A stretch of 41,777 nt of DNA from Deltaproteobacteria bacterium (GTDB lineage: Bacteria > Desulfobacterota > Desulfobacteria > Desulfobacterales > UBA2156): positions 1 through 41,777 of the forward strand of contig JAFDGC010000014.1 of assembly GCA_019309485.1 (NCBI GenBank), given 5' to 3'. Shown here piece by piece: positions 8,621 through 18,005 of this stretch (position 1 is its first letter; each line of letters starts with the position of its first letter). The notes under the pieces were generated by a model. It did no database searches. It saw nothing but the letters and a program-made list of their open reading frames with translations, and had not been told where the DNA came from. The translations under genes were made by a program, and so were the position numbers.

Positions 8621-8946
8621 CTGCACCGCAATATATGGGAACGTTTCGTTGCCGTGCCCTTCGGATAAATCGATACCCAAATGAAGATCGGCTGCCAATG
8701 CGGAAATTCTCGGCAGAAGACAATTATTTGGGCCGATTCGAGCATGGCTCGTCGGGTCAGCGCCGACGGGTTGTTTAAAAATAAGCATCCATGGGATAAA
8801 CCGGATCGGCGATGTAATCCTCGACGGAAGGCTGAGGGGAGACGTCTTGTGCGGGGGATTCTATGATCGGCGGGGCATGCGCGACGGGTCTTGGCGGTTT
8901 TTTGAATTCCCATATAATCGTCTAAGTCTAAATAGTCATCTTCGGT
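8621..8946. other. Stretch with no recognisable gene
   Basis: About 325 bp between the transposase remnant and the hydrolase gene. Short open frames exist on both strands but none has a family match or ribosome-binding site. It may be further insertion debris. Confidence 0.4.
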
Positions 8947-9516
8947 TTAGAGGGTATCCAGGAACTCACCGGAAGAAAGGATGCGGAAGAGAGGATATAA
9001 GGGGTTTTTCCGGTAGATGTCGAGGGTCTGCCGGTGAATGGACCGGGAAAAGGCGGCGGCGCAGTCTTCCAGGATCACCGCCTTGAAGTCGTGGCAAAGC
9101 GCGTCCATGGCCGTGGTGAGGACGCAAAAATGAGTGGCGATGCCGGCCACGGCGCACAGGGTGACCCCCAAACGGTGCAGATGTTCTTCCAGACCGGTAC
9201 CGAAAAAGGCCGAAAATCGGGGTTTGGGAAGCCACAGATCCGTTTCCCTTTTATCCAACCCATCGATCACCTCTGCCCCTTGGGTGCCGGCCAGGGAATG
9301 GGGCTTCATCTTCCCCTTGAAAATAAAATCCTCGGGGTGGAACGCATCCGTTGAAAAGACGACGGGCCAATTTTTCTCCCGAAACGCCGTGATCGTTTTA
9401 TTGATGGGTTCGATGAGCTCTTGGGCCAGAGGCGTGATGGGAAGCGGTTTCTTCGGGTCGAAATTGTCTTTCACCATATCGATGATCAGAAGGGCGGGGT
9501 ATTCGGATGCAGGCAT
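8947..9516 (-). CDS. Isochorismatase/nicotinamidase-family cysteine hydrolase
   Basis: 189 residues with the cysteine-hydrolase fold. The catalytic triad is visible: D13 (LLIIDMV), K98 (PKPRFSAFF) and C131 (GIATHFCVLTTAMDA). ATG 9516 is chosen because AAGGAGA lies nine or so bases upstream and the family start falls there; an upstream in-frame ATG at 9588 would add an unrelated leader. It is the last gene in the minus-strand aromatic operon, 130 bp after the HAD/ECH fusion. Members hydrolyse nicotinamide, N-carbamoyl compounds, ureidoacrylate or isochorismate; the substrate here is unknown. Confidence 0.85.
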   Translation of the reverse strand: MPASEYPALLIIDMVKDNFDPKKPLPITPLAQELIEPINKTITAFREKNWPVVFSTDAFHPEDFIFKGKMKPHSLAGTQGAEVIDGLDKRETDLWLPKPRFSAFFGTGLEEHLHRLGVTLCAVAGIATHFCVLTTAMDALCHDFKAVILEDCAAAFSRSIHRQTLDIYRKNPLYPLFRILSSGEFLDTL

Positions 9517-9647
9517 GTAAGGTTCTCCTTGGGCCGGTGGTGATGAAAAAAAGAAAGGGGCGCTTCCCTTGCCGGCAAGCGCCCTCATGAAACCTGTTGT
9601 CAGAAGAAAAGACCCGTTTTCAAGAAATCGGGGATCCTCCCAATCTT

Positions 9648-11687
9648 TTACTTTCCCTTGTATTCGGGCCGCTTGCGGCCCAGAGACGTCAGTCCTTCCA
9701 GGGCGTCTTCGGTGGAAAAGATTTCCTTTAAACGGGAAAGTTCAATCTCCACGGCCTCGGGGATGCTTTTCCCCTTTTGGGCGTCGATGATTTCATTGGC
9801 CATCCGGATGGCCAGCGGAGCCTTGTATCCCACGGCCTTGGCGGTCTTGGCGGCCAGGTCTTCGGGGATGCCCGCCGGCGCTTGTCTGTCCAGGAGCCGC
9901 TCGATGTTTTCCGGGCTGCAGGCATCGGCCAGGGGATTGAAGCGTTCAGGAATCTCCCGTGCACGATACTTGTCCGGTTTTCCCGAAGCGATGAGATCCT
10001 GGATGGCCGATTCCACTTCGCCGGGGGCAACGAGCCGGGTGGCGATACCGAGTTCCCAGGCGTCCTTTGCGGTAAGGGCCTGTCCGGTGAAGGTGTAGTA
10101 CTTGGCCAGTTCCGGGCCCGTGTGACGGGCGAAGCGGAGCATCCCGCCCAGGCCCGGAAAGATGCCGATGCCGGTTTCGGGAAAGGCCATGGATCCGGCC
10201 GGTGTGGCGATAATGGCCTGGCAGGCCAGGGCCAGTTCGCTGCCGCCGCCCAGGGACAACCCGTCCAATAGCGCGATGGTGGGCTTTTCGCTGTTTTCGA
10301 TTTGCATGAGGAGTTCATGGCCTTTCCGGGTGAAGGCCACAATGTCGTCGATCTTGCCCGCCTTGATTTTTTGGACGAAATACCGGATATCGGCGCCGGC
10401 CACAAAGGCCTTTCCCGCTCCCTGGAAGACGATCCCCTTGACCGCCGGATCCTTTTGTGCTTTCGTAAAACGGTCTTCCAGTTGCGCAAATACGGTCTCG
10501 TTGAGGGCGTTCATGGCCTCCGGCCGATTGATGGTGATATAGGCCACGCCGGAGCGGACGGCCAGGTCCACGAAATTGAAGGTAAAGGGTTTTCCGGCCT
10601 GTTTTTGTTTTTCGAGAAGCCCCGGCATCTTGAAATCCGGGTATTTCTCGCAAATGGACGACACGGCCGCGTGCGTCTTGTCGATGCCGATCCGATTGGC
10701 GATTTCAAAGGGGCCCTGTGCCCAGCGCAGACCGATCTTGGCCCCCCGGTCCGTGTCCTCGATGGAGGCCACCCCTTCATCCACCAGGGCCGCGGCAACA
10801 CCCAGGCAGACCCCGTAAAATCGGGTCATGATGGGCTCGAAGCGGGATTCGTCCGGACTTCCTTCCAGGTTCCAGAGTTCGCCTTTTTCCATCTGTTTTT
10901 TAAGGATATCCGCTGGCGCGTAGAAAGGCCCCAGTTCGTTCCCCAGGGTGGTGGCCGCATGGACGGCGATGGGGATTCCGGTGACGTTCATCAATTCAAA
11001 GGGGCCCATGCCGATGCGGAAGGCGCGCTTGGCGGCTTCTTCAATGGTGGGGATGTCACCGATTCCTTCTTCCAGCATCCGGGCGGCTTCGTTGAGAAAA
11101 GGGACAAAGAACCGGTTCACGGCGAACCCCGGGGCGTCTTTGACCACGATGGCTGTCTTTCCGTGGAGTTTTGCCGCCAGAAGGGATTTCTCAAGGGTCT
11201 CCGGACTCGTGCCGTCGTGGGGGATGACCTCGAGAAGCCGATTTTTGGCCGGGTGGTAAAAATAATGCAACCCGACGAATCGATCCGGCCGGGACGTCTT
11301 TTCAGCGAATTCTTTTACGTAGAAGCTGGAGGTGTTGGTGGCCAGGATGGTCTTTTCCGAGCAGATGGGGTCCAGTTTTTGAAAGAGTTCGGTCTTGACG
11401 GCCTTGTCTTCAAAGACCGCCTCGATGACGATGTCGGCGTCGGCAACAGCCTTCATGTCCGTGGTGCCGGTGATGCGCCCCAGGATGGTTTCAACCTGAT
11501 CCGGGGTGAAGATTTTTCTTTCCACCCCTTCGTCGAGGAGTTTTTTAATGGTGTTCATCCCGCGCTGGACGAAATCCTCTTTCAGGTCCACCATGACCAC
11601 GGGAATCCCTTCCTGGGCGATTTTCTGGGCGATGCCGCTTCCCATGTTCCCTGCACCGATGACTCCGATTTTGTTGATGACTGGCAT
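9648..11687 (-). CDS. Bifunctional 3-hydroxyacyl-CoA dehydrogenase / enoyl-CoA hydratase
   Basis: 679 residues. The NAD-binding 3-hydroxyacyl-CoA dehydrogenase domain comes first (GVIGAGNMGSGIAQ at 8-21; GLHYFYHPAKNRLLEVI with the catalytic His near 140). The two C-terminal dehydrogenase repeats follow to about 375. A crotonase domain then ends the protein, with both catalytic Glu positions kept (SLGGGSELALAC and FPETGIGIFPGLGG). This HAD-then-ECH order is opposite to E. coli FadB. AGGAGG precedes ATG 11687, and the gene lies 14 bp after the dienoyl-CoA hydratase. In context it would hydrate and oxidise the enoyl-CoA formed after ring cleavage (a pimeloyl-CoA-type route); substrate range is inferred. 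Confidence 0.92.
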   Translation of the reverse strand: MPVINKIGVIGAGNMGSGIAQKIAQEGIPVVMVDLKEDFVQRGMNTIKKLLDEGVERKIFTPDQVETILGRITGTTDMKAVADADIVIEAVFEDKAVKTELFQKLDPICSEKTILATNTSSFYVKEFAEKTSRPDRFVGLHYFYHPAKNRLLEVIPHDGTSPETLEKSLLAAKLHGKTAIVVKDAPGFAVNRFFVPFLNEAARMLEEGIGDIPTIEEAAKRAFRIGMGPFELMNVTGIPIAVHAATTLGNELGPFYAPADILKKQMEKGELWNLEGSPDESRFEPIMTRFYGVCLGVAAALVDEGVASIEDTDRGAKIGLRWAQGPFEIANRIGIDKTHAAVSSICEKYPDFKMPGLLEKQKQAGKPFTFNFVDLAVRSGVAYITINRPEAMNALNETVFAQLEDRFTKAQKDPAVKGIVFQGAGKAFVAGADIRYFVQKIKAGKIDDIVAFTRKGHELLMQIENSEKPTIALLDGLSLGGGSELALACQAIIATPAGSMAFPETGIGIFPGLGGMLRFARHTGPELAKYYTFTGQALTAKDAWELGIATRLVAPGEVESAIQDLIASGKPDKYRAREIPERFNPLADACSPENIERLLDRQAPAGIPEDLAAKTAKAVGYKAPLAIRMANEIIDAQKGKSIPEAVEIELSRLKEIFSTEDALEGLTSLGRKRPEYKGK

Positions 11688-11701
11688 GGACGTTCCTCCT
11701 G

Positions 11702-12472
11702 TTAGCGGTTTTTCCAGACGGGTTTCCGTTTTTCTTCGAAACTGGCGATGCCTTCAAGGGTGTCTTGCGTTTTCATCAGTTTGTGGAGAAACAACTCCGA
11801 AACCCGTTCCATGGCGTCTTCGAAACCCATTCCCAGGTGCTGTTTCACGGCCCGCTTGTTGAGCCGGATGATGAGCGGGCTGCAGGCGGTGATTTCCCCC
11901 ACGAGCTTGTCCACTTCCGATTGGAATTTGTCTTCGTCCACTAGGGCGGTGACGAGCCCGATCTCCCGGAAGGCTTTTGCGGTGTAGCGTTTCCCCGTGG
12001 TACATATTTCAATGGCTTTGGCGGGTCCCACCAGTTGGGGAAGCCGGACCGCCGCATAGGGCGGAAAGAATCCCAGCTTAATTTCCGGCTGGCCGAAAAA
12101 GGCGTTTTCCGAGGCCATGATGATGTCGCAGGCGATGGCCACTTCCATGCCGCCCCCGAGGCAGAACCCGTGGACGGCGGCGATGATGGGGATTTCGATT
12201 TTTTCCATGGCGAAAAAGATGCGGTTGAAACCGGCGATCATGGTGTGGACCACCCCGGGCTTGTGGTCGGCCACTTCCACGCCGGCGCACCAACTGGGAC
12301 CGTTCCCGTAGATCACCACGCACTTGAGCGCATCGTCGTCGGCCAACTGTTCCATGGCCCCGCTCAATTCGTCCATCATGGCAAGGTTCAAGACGTTGTG
12401 TTTGGGCCGGTCCAGGGTGACCTTTGCCACCCCGCCAGCCTTGTCAATGTGGATATTTTTAAATTCCGTCAT
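11702..12472 (-). CDS. dch: Cyclohexa-1,5-diene-1-carbonyl-CoA hydratase
   Basis: 256-residue crotonase-family enzyme. It resembles the dienoyl-CoA hydratases (Dch/BamR) of anaerobic benzoyl-CoA degradation, with NGPSWCAGVEVADHKP, HGFCLGGGMEVAIACDI and GQPEIKLGFFPPYAAVRLP. The reaction adds water to cyclohexa-1,5-dienecarbonyl-CoA to give 6-hydroxycyclohex-1-enecarbonyl-CoA, the substrate of the dehydrogenase at 18296. A strong AAAGGAGG precedes ATG 12472. It sits between the DUF35 gene (56 bp) and HAD/ECH gene (14 bp) in one operon. A generic enoyl-CoA hydratase is the alternative, but the Had and Oah homologues in the same window favour Dch. Confidence 0.85.
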   Translation of the reverse strand: MTEFKNIHIDKAGGVAKVTLDRPKHNVLNLAMMDELSGAMEQLADDDALKCVVIYGNGPSWCAGVEVADHKPGVVHTMIAGFNRIFFAMEKIEIPIIAAVHGFCLGGGMEVAIACDIIMASENAFFGQPEIKLGFFPPYAAVRLPQLVGPAKAIEICTTGKRYTAKAFREIGLVTALVDEDKFQSEVDKLVGEITACSPLIIRLNKRAVKQHLGMGFEDAMERVSELFLHKLMKTQDTLEGIASFEEKRKPVWKNR

Positions 12473-12528
12473 GAGGGTCCTCCTTTAGAATTTGGCTCCG
12501 TATCGGTCGCGATGGTTTTTCCACCGGG

Positions 12529-12963
12529 TCATGCCGGTTGGAAGACATAGTTCAACTGGCCATCGGCCAAACGATTGACGCGTGTTTTCATTTTCATGCC
12601 CATGGAAAGGGCGTCATCCGGGACCGCATCGTCGATGCGTCCGAAGACCTTGTAATCCCCGTAGTCGAGCAGGGCGATCCGGTAGGGCAGATCCTTTTCG
12701 AACCCCACGGGGCCGTATTCGAGTTTGGAGTAGGTGACCAATTTTCCGTTGCCTGCCACTTCGAACCATTCCATGTGGCTTTCCAGGCAGCGAAAGCAGT
12801 CCGCCCGGGGAGGGAAGAAATGCATGCCGCACTCCTTGCACCGGGTTCCCACCACCTTGCCCTGTTCCAGGTGGTCGATGAAGTCGTTGGTCTTGGTGAT
12901 GGCGGTAAAACTCACTGTCCCGAATTTTTTAAAGCGATCGTCGATTTCTATTTTTTTGCCCAT
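12529..12963 (-). CDS. DUF35 OB-fold zinc-ribbon protein, thiolase partner
   Basis: 144 residues. A rubredoxin-like zinc ribbon (CKECGMHFFPPRADCFRC, residues about 40-57) precedes an OB-fold domain (GKLVTYSKLEYGPVGFEKDL, DYGDYKVFGRID). Proteins of this family bind a thiolase or HMG-CoA synthase and are needed for its activity or stability, as in BbsA with the thiolase BbsB of toluene degradation. The gene follows the thiolase by only 3 bp, with its GGGGAGG ribosome-binding site overlapping the thiolase end. A complex with that thiolase is therefore the expected role. Confidence 0.88.
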   Translation of the reverse strand: MGKKIEIDDRFKKFGTVSFTAITKTNDFIDHLEQGKVVGTRCKECGMHFFPPRADCFRCLESHMEWFEVAGNGKLVTYSKLEYGPVGFEKDLPYRIALLDYGDYKVFGRIDDAVPDDALSMGMKMKTRVNRLADGQLNYVFQPA

Positions 12964-12966
12964 GGA

Positions 12967-14133
12967 TTACCTCCCCAGTATGGTCACGTTGCCGTAAAGG
13001 CCCACACCGCCGATGTTGTGGACAAGCCCGATCTCCGGATCTTTCACCTGGATGGCGCCGGCTTCCCCCCTGAGCTGGAGGACGATGGTGCGGATCTGGG
13101 ATCCGCCCGTCGCGCCGATGGGATGCCCCTTGGAAAGGAGCCCGCCGTCCACGTTCACAGGAATGCGCCCTTCCTTGTAAGTTTCTTTGCTCCGGATCAG
13201 GTCTTTTCCCTCCCCGGGGGCGGCAAAGCCCAAATTTTCATAAGCCATGAGTTCGGCGATGGTGAAACAGTCATGGACTTCCGCCACGTCGATGTCCTTG
13301 GGTTCAATTCCGGCCATGGCGTAGGCCTGTTTTGCCGCTTCCTGGGCCACGGTGAGCCCGGTGAACAGGTTCCGTCCGGCAAGGTTCACGCTGGTGGACG
13401 CGGCGCCCAACCCCAGGATCCAGACCGGTTTTTGGGAAAGGGCCCTGGCTTTTTCCTCGCTGGCCACGATGATGCAGGAGCTCCCGTCGGCATTGGCACA
13501 GCAATCCCCCACACGGAGAGGGCTTGCCACGGGTCCGGCCATCCGGTCGTTGGGATCGGCGAACATCTCGAAGGTGACGGGCTTCCGGTACACGGCCAGT
13601 TCATTGAGTTGTCCGTAGGTGGCGGACTTGACCCGGATGCGGGCCAGGTCCTCGGGCGTGGTGCCGTAAGCGGCCATGTGGGCCCGGGCATACATGGCGT
13701 AGTAGGCAGGCATCATAGTCCCGAAGGGGCTTTCCCACTGGATGTCGGCCCCGCGGCCCATCCGCTCCTGGGATTCGGAGGAGCTGATCTCCGACATCTT
13801 TTGAAATCCGATGACCGCCACCACGTCGTGGAGACCCGACTTCACCAGGGAATAGGCCAGCCGCAGGCCCATGCTCGAAGATGAACAGAGGCTTTCCACG
13901 TAAAAGGTGGGTTGGGGGTTGAGCCCCAGATACTCGGCAAAGACGCCGGCAGGCGATCGCTGCTTGTCGTATTCGGGTGCCGAGCAGACCACCGAAGCGT
14001 CCACGTCCTTGACCGTGATCTGGGCGTCTTTCATGGCGTTTTTAAAGCCTTCGAAGGCAAGCTCCCGGATGGATCCGGGGTATTGGCGCACGAAGGCGCT
14101 TTGGCCCACACCGATGATTCCTACTTTTCCCAT
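12967..14133 (-). CDS. Thiolase (SCP2/archaeal-type acetyl-CoA acyltransferase)
   Basis: 388 residues starting MGKVGIIGVGQSAFVRQYPG. The nucleophile is Cys83 (ESLCSSSSMGLR). HDCFT and GHPIGATGG (His337) supply the remaining active-site segments. The subtype that works with a separate DUF35 protein matches the gene that follows. ATG 14133 has a GGGGGAG ribosome-binding site. The frame is open far upstream, but that stretch is the repeat array and the shadow of the SDR gene, so it is not coding. The likely job is cleavage of a 3-oxoacyl-CoA formed by the HAD/ECH fusion, for example 3-oxopimeloyl-CoA; this is inference from context. Confidence 0.9.
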   Translation of the reverse strand: MGKVGIIGVGQSAFVRQYPGSIRELAFEGFKNAMKDAQITVKDVDASVVCSAPEYDKQRSPAGVFAEYLGLNPQPTFYVESLCSSSSMGLRLAYSLVKSGLHDVVAVIGFQKMSEISSSESQERMGRGADIQWESPFGTMMPAYYAMYARAHMAAYGTTPEDLARIRVKSATYGQLNELAVYRKPVTFEMFADPNDRMAGPVASPLRVGDCCANADGSSCIIVASEEKARALSQKPVWILGLGAASTSVNLAGRNLFTGLTVAQEAAKQAYAMAGIEPKDIDVAEVHDCFTIAELMAYENLGFAAPGEGKDLIRSKETYKEGRIPVNVDGGLLSKGHPIGATGGSQIRTIVLQLRGEAGAIQVKDPEIGLVHNIGGVGLYGNVTILGR

Positions 14134-14171
14134 AAACGCTCCCCCTTTTTCGGTTCGTCTGTATCCTTTAT

Positions 14172-14299
14172 TCGGCCCCTTGACCCCTTGACCCCTCGGC
14201 CCCTCGGCCCCTTGACCCCTCGGCCCCTCGGCCCCTTGACCCCTCGGCCCCTCGGCCCCTCGGCCCCTTGACCCCTCGGCCCCTCGGCCCCTTGGCCCC
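14172..14299 (-). repeat. Tandem 8-bp repeat, 16 copies, G-quadruplex-capable
   Basis: Sixteen exact-length 8-bp units of GGGGCCGA or GGGGTCAA (with one GGGGCCAA), read on the minus strand, fill the space between SDR and thiolase genes. The array begins one base after the SDR stop and ends 38 bp before the thiolase start. Units follow a partly regular order, one TCAA unit to two or three CCGA units. In the operon mRNA this gives 16 G4 tracts with 4-nt spacers, a classic G-quadruplex pattern. Confidence 0.95.
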
Positions 14300-14300
14300 T

Positions 14301-15050
14301 TTAAATATACTGTCCTCCGTCCACTTTGATCACTTCGCCCGTGATGTGCCGGGCTTTGTTCGAAGCCAGAAAGACCACCACGTTGGCCAGATCCTCCGGG
14401 GTCCCCACCCGCTTGAGGACGATTTCGGCCATGGCCATGTCCACGATTTTGTCCCGGGCCTCGGACTGGGTGAGCATGGGGGTTTCGATGAGCCCGGGCG
14501 CCACGGCGTTGACGTTCACGTTGAAGGCGCCCAGTTCCTTGGCCAGGGCCTTGGTGAACCCGATGATCCCGGCCTTGGAGGCCGAATAGTTGCTCTGGCC
14601 GAATTTTCCCCTGAGACCATTGATGGAGGTGATGTTGATAATTTTCCCGTACTTCTGGTCCTTGAGAAGGGGGGCGGTGTGGCGGGTGAAATTGAAATAC
14701 CCTTTGAGATTGACCTCGATGACCCGATCCCATTGTTCTTCGGTCATTTTCCAGGAAACACCGTCCCAGTTCATTCCCGCGTTGTTGACCAGGATGTCGA
14801 TCCTCCCGAAGGTTGCCAGGGCCTTTTTTACGACGTTTTCCGCTTCCGAAAAAGCAGCGATGTCGCACTGGACGGCTACGGCTTTTCGCCCCATGGCAAG
14901 GATTTGATCTTTTACCTCCATGGCTTCTTTTTCGTGTTTGCGGTAGGTCAGGCAGATGTTGGCGCCTTCTTTTGCCAGCTCCAGGGAAATGGCGGTCCCG
15001 ATGCCTTGGGACCCTCCCGTTACAATGGCGTTCTTATCCTTCAGCAGCAT
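14301..15050 (-). CDS. Short-chain dehydrogenase/reductase, FabG-like
   Basis: 249 residues. The NAD(P)-binding motif TGGSQGIG is at about 11-18, NNAG near 89, and the catalytic Ser-Tyr-Lys set is present (NITSINGL, then YSASKAGIIGFTK). The C-terminal AEIVLKRVGTPEDLANVVVFL and TGEVIKVDGGQYI are standard. It is the first gene of the aromatic operon, behind a TTGACT promoter, with an AGGGGGAA ribosome-binding site before ATG 15050. It likely oxidises a 3-hydroxyacyl-CoA or alicyclic hydroxy intermediate (BbsCD and BadH are SDRs with such roles). A true fatty-acid-synthesis FabG is less likely in this context. Confidence 0.88.
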   Translation of the reverse strand: MLLKDKNAIVTGGSQGIGTAISLELAKEGANICLTYRKHEKEAMEVKDQILAMGRKAVAVQCDIAAFSEAENVVKKALATFGRIDILVNNAGMNWDGVSWKMTEEQWDRVIEVNLKGYFNFTRHTAPLLKDQKYGKIINITSINGLRGKFGQSNYSASKAGIIGFTKALAKELGAFNVNVNAVAPGLIETPMLTQSEARDKIVDMAMAEIVLKRVGTPEDLANVVVFLASNKARHITGEVIKVDGGQYI

Positions 15051-15103
15051 GATGTTCCCCCTTTTTATGATCGGATGGTGATGGTTTACACGGACCTAAA
15101 AGA

Positions 15104-15136
15104 AGCTACATTACAGCTACTAAAAAGCTAAGTCAA
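15104..15136 (-). promoter_or_regulatory. Promoter with triple TAGCT operator for the aromatic (SDR-thiolase-dch) operon
   Basis: On the minus strand, TTGACT (15136-15131) and TAATGT (15113-15108) are 17 bp apart. TAGCT occurs three times at exact 11-bp steps (plus-strand AGCTA at 15104, 15115 and 15126), overlapping the spacer and -10. The same arrangement precedes the dehydrogenase gene at 18296. Confidence 0.6.
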
Positions 15137-15197
15137 GGCTGAAATGAAGGGATGCGGGCCTGGCGGACCCGAGGGGTGCCCAGGCCGGGGATAAGGA

Positions 15198-17804
15198 TCA
15201 AACGGACGTCGGAGCGGCGACCCTTTGGATGGCGGCCTCGAGGGCCTCCTTTTTTATAGGCTTGGTGAGATAGTCATCCATGCCGGCTTCCATGCACCGT
15301 TCTTGATCTCCTTTCAGGGCGTGGGCGGTCAGTGCGATAATGGGAATATGCCCTCCGGAATCCTTTTCTTTTTCCCGGATGGCTTTCGTGGCTTCGAAGC
15401 CGTCCATTTCAGGCATTTGGACATCCATGAGGATCAGGTCGAAGGCCGCCTTCTCGATTGCCTCCACGGCGCGGGCCCCGTTTTCCGCCACGGCAGTGCG
15501 ATGGCCCATCTTTTCGAGAATTCGGACCATGAGCGTCTGGTTCACCGGGTTGTCTTCGGCGATGAGGATATTGAGCTTTTTCCCGGGTCGGGTCGTGGCC
15601 GGGCGACGATTGCGATCTTCCCGCAGGGAGTGGCGTGTGAGCAGCGTGTGGGGACTTCTCGATTTTTGGGGCATACCCAAAGCCGATTTGACGGCGTCCA
15701 GGAGTTCCGACTGGCGGACCGGTTTGGTCAAATAACAGGCGATGCCCAGTTCCCGGCACCGTGTGGCATCCCCCCGGTGGCCTACGGAGGTCAACAGCAT
15801 GATGACCGGTTCATTTTTCCATTTTTTCTCCCGGATGGTCTCAACGAACTGGAATCCGTCCAGCACGGGCATGATCATGTCGGTGATGAGCAGCGAAAAG
15901 GGCCGGTTCTTTTTCTGGCGTTTCTCCAAAAGATCCAGGGCTGTCTTTGCGTCCGGCGCCGTTTCGGGGCGCATCCCCCATTGGGCCACCATTTCCGACA
16001 GGATCTTCCGGTTTGTGGCATTGTCGTCCACGATGAGGACCGGTAATCCTTTGAGGGAAACAGGAACGTACCGGGGTTCCGGCTTGGGAAGGGCCCCTTT
16101 TTGGAATACGGCGGTAAAATGAAACGTGGTCCCCCTTCCCGGATTGCTTTCGATCCAGATGCGTCCCCCCATCAAATCCACGAGGTGTCTGGAAATGGTC
16201 AGCCCAAGGCCGGTTCCCCCGTATTTCCGGGAGGTGGAGCCGTCGGCCTGGGAGAAGGGATCAAAGATGACGGCCTGCTTTTCCGGAGGAATACCCACAC
16301 CGGTGTCCGTTACCGCGAAATGCAGCTCGACCCGGCGGGCGGTTTCCTCCATGGTAGCAATGGTGACCCCCACTTCCCCTTCATGGGTGAACTTGACGGC
16401 GTTTCCCAACAGATTCACCAAAATTTGCCGGAGGCGTCCCGGATCCCCGATGAGATGAACGGGCACATCGGGCTCGATGGCGCCGGTGAGCTCGAGTCCC
16501 TTTTCGTGAGCCTGGACCGCCAGTGTTTTAAGGATGTCCTCGAGAGCGTCTTGAAGATCGAAAGGGACGGCATCCAAGTCCAGCTTGCGGGATTCGATCT
16601 TGGACAGATCGAGGATATCGTTGATGAGGGTCAAAAGCGACTTTCCCGCAGACACAACGGTTTCCAGATATTCCCGCTGTTCGCGGGTGAGTTCCGTGTC
16701 CAGGGCGAGGTCCGTCATCCCGATGATGGCGTTCATGGGTGTGCGGATTTCGTGGCTCATGTTGGCCAAAAAATCGCTTTTGGCCCGGTTGGCCGCCTCG
16801 GCCTGTTCCCTGGCCTGCACGAGTTCGGAAATATCCATAAAAGATTCCAACAGACAATTCCGGCCCTCAAGGGTGACGGGAAGGACGCGTTTGAGGATGG
16901 GAAGTTTTTTTCCATTCCCCGTGAGAAGCACCCTTTCGGCGTTGTCGATTTCCTGGTGGAGATCCGTGATGGGACAGTTTTCCACCTCTGCGGGGCAGAT
17001 GAAGCTATGGCACACATTTCCGACTATGTCGGCGCCATCCATGCCGATCATGGTCGCCGCGGTCGGATTCACGTAATCGATGACATGAGTCTGGGCGTCG
17101 ATGATGACGATTCCCACCTGAATGGAGGCCAGAATCCGCTGCAATCGTTCTTCGGATTCCCGCAAAGACGCCTGGATCTTTTCCAGCGCGGAAAGGGCGT
17201 TCAGGGTGCCGGCGTGGAGGCGGGCGTTTTCTACGGCCAGCGCGCACAGGCCGGCAAAATGTTGTAAATACCGGATATCCTCTTCGGAGAAACGCTTGTC
17301 CGCCTCCATGTGCGCCAGGCCGATGATGCCGAGAATCCGTTTTCCCGAGAGGATGGGAATGGCGGCGACGGCGCGCACGTCTTTTAAATTGGAAAGGGAC
17401 AGCCGATTCGCATAGGCTTGGTAATCTTTGACCACGGCGGGTTTTTTGCTTTTCCAAACGGTGCCGCTCAAGCCTTCTCCCGGTCGGATTCGAAGGCCTA
17501 CGAGGCCGTCAAAGAACCCCCCGATGCCCACCCGGATTTCCATTTTTCCGCTGTCGTCATCCAACAGATAAAGGAATCCGTGGCGGATTCCGGAAAGGCG
17601 GCAGGCGTTTTCCACGATTTCCTTAAACAAATCGTCGAGGTGGACCTGCTGAATCAGCCGCGGATAGACGCTTTGGATGAATTCAAGATAGGCGTCCTGG
17701 CGCTGGAGGCGTTCTTCCAGGGCCCGCCTAGAAACCGGCTTTTTTTCGAGGGGATCGGGAACAGGGCCTTTGGATCGGGATGCTGTTTTTTCCATCGGTA
17801 CCAT
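15198..17804 (-). CDS. Hybrid sensor histidine kinase (GAF-PAS-HisKA-HATPase-REC-REC)
   Basis: 868 residues, soluble, without transmembrane segments. A GAF domain covers about 55-195 and a PAS domain about 215-335. The HisKA phosphoacceptor is His351 ([12 protein letters not shown]) and the HATPase has the GVGIPPEKQ and [19 protein letters not shown] boxes. Two receiver domains follow, with phosphoacceptors D642 (LLITDMIMP) and D794 ([13 protein letters not shown]). There is no output domain, so it signals through phosphorelay to an unlinked partner. ATG 17804 or 17795 are both possible; neither has a strong ribosome-binding site. It lies between the two aromatic transcription units but no adjacent DNA-binding response regulator is visible, so a role in their control is only possible. 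Confidence 0.92.
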   Translation of the reverse strand: MVPMEKTASRSKGPVPDPLEKKPVSRRALEERLQRQDAYLEFIQSVYPRLIQQVHLDDLFKEIVENACRLSGIRHGFLYLLDDDSGKMEIRVGIGGFFDGLVGLRIRPGEGLSGTVWKSKKPAVVKDYQAYANRLSLSNLKDVRAVAAIPILSGKRILGIIGLAHMEADKRFSEEDIRYLQHFAGLCALAVENARLHAGTLNALSALEKIQASLRESEERLQRILASIQVGIVIIDAQTHVIDYVNPTAATMIGMDGADIVGNVCHSFICPAEVENCPITDLHQEIDNAERVLLTGNGKKLPILKRVLPVTLEGRNCLLESFMDISELVQAREQAEAANRAKSDFLANMSHEIRTPMNAIIGMTDLALDTELTREQREYLETVVSAGKSLLTLINDILDLSKIESRKLDLDAVPFDLQDALEDILKTLAVQAHEKGLELTGAIEPDVPVHLIGDPGRLRQILVNLLGNAVKFTHEGEVGVTIATMEETARRVELHFAVTDTGVGIPPEKQAVIFDPFSQADGSTSRKYGGTGLGLTISRHLVDLMGGRIWIESNPGRGTTFHFTAVFQKGALPKPEPRYVPVSLKGLPVLIVDDNATNRKILSEMVAQWGMRPETAPDAKTALDLLEKRQKKNRPFSLLITDMIMPVLDGFQFVETIREKKWKNEPVIMLLTSVGHRGDATRCRELGIACYLTKPVRQSELLDAVKSALGMPQKSRSPHTLLTRHSLREDRNRRPATTRPGKKLNILIAEDNPVNQTLMVRILEKMGHRTAVAENGARAVEAIEKAAFDLILMDVQMPEMDGFEATKAIREKEKDSGGHIPIIALTAHALKGDQERCMEAGMDDYLTKPIKKEALEAAIQRVAAPTSV

Positions 17805-18005
17805 TTAATGTGCCTGGGGCCTGCCGTCAGGGATTCGCCGGGAGCGTGGAAACACGGCAAATCCCTTCAAAGAATCTTACTATCAGAAAAAATCGGGGAT
17901 TCCAACAGATTTTTAAGGGAGCAGCGGGCTGAGAAAAGCACGTAAACGGGGGGTAAAGGGCGTTTGAAGCGCGATATCTTTGATCGCGCGACCCTCGAAA
18001 ACCTG

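Noticed and set aside
8125-8778. 217-codon plus-strand frame
   Set aside because: Lies opposite the decayed transposase; the minus strand gives repeated family matches while this frame gives none.
10302-11705. 467-codon plus-strand frame opposite the HAD/ECH gene
   Set aside because: Antisense shadow of a clear enzyme gene in GC-rich DNA; the composition (His/Gly/Phe-rich) has no family resemblance.
12538-13884. 448-codon plus-strand frame opposite DUF35 and thiolase genes
   Set aside because: Spans two real minus-strand genes; antisense shadow.
14172-14299. CRISPR array
   Set aside because: Units are 8 bp, contiguous and without spacers; this is a simple tandem repeat.
12967-14868. A 633-residue open frame that would extend the thiolase far upstream
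   Set aside because: Its first part is the SDR gene read in another frame plus the 8-bp repeat array (repetitive Arg/Gly/Glu). The thiolase has its own ribosome-binding site and canonical start at 14133.
15198-17804. Direct control of the aromatic promoters by the hybrid kinase
   Set aside because: It has no DNA-binding output domain and no adjacent response regulator; proximity alone is weak evidence.
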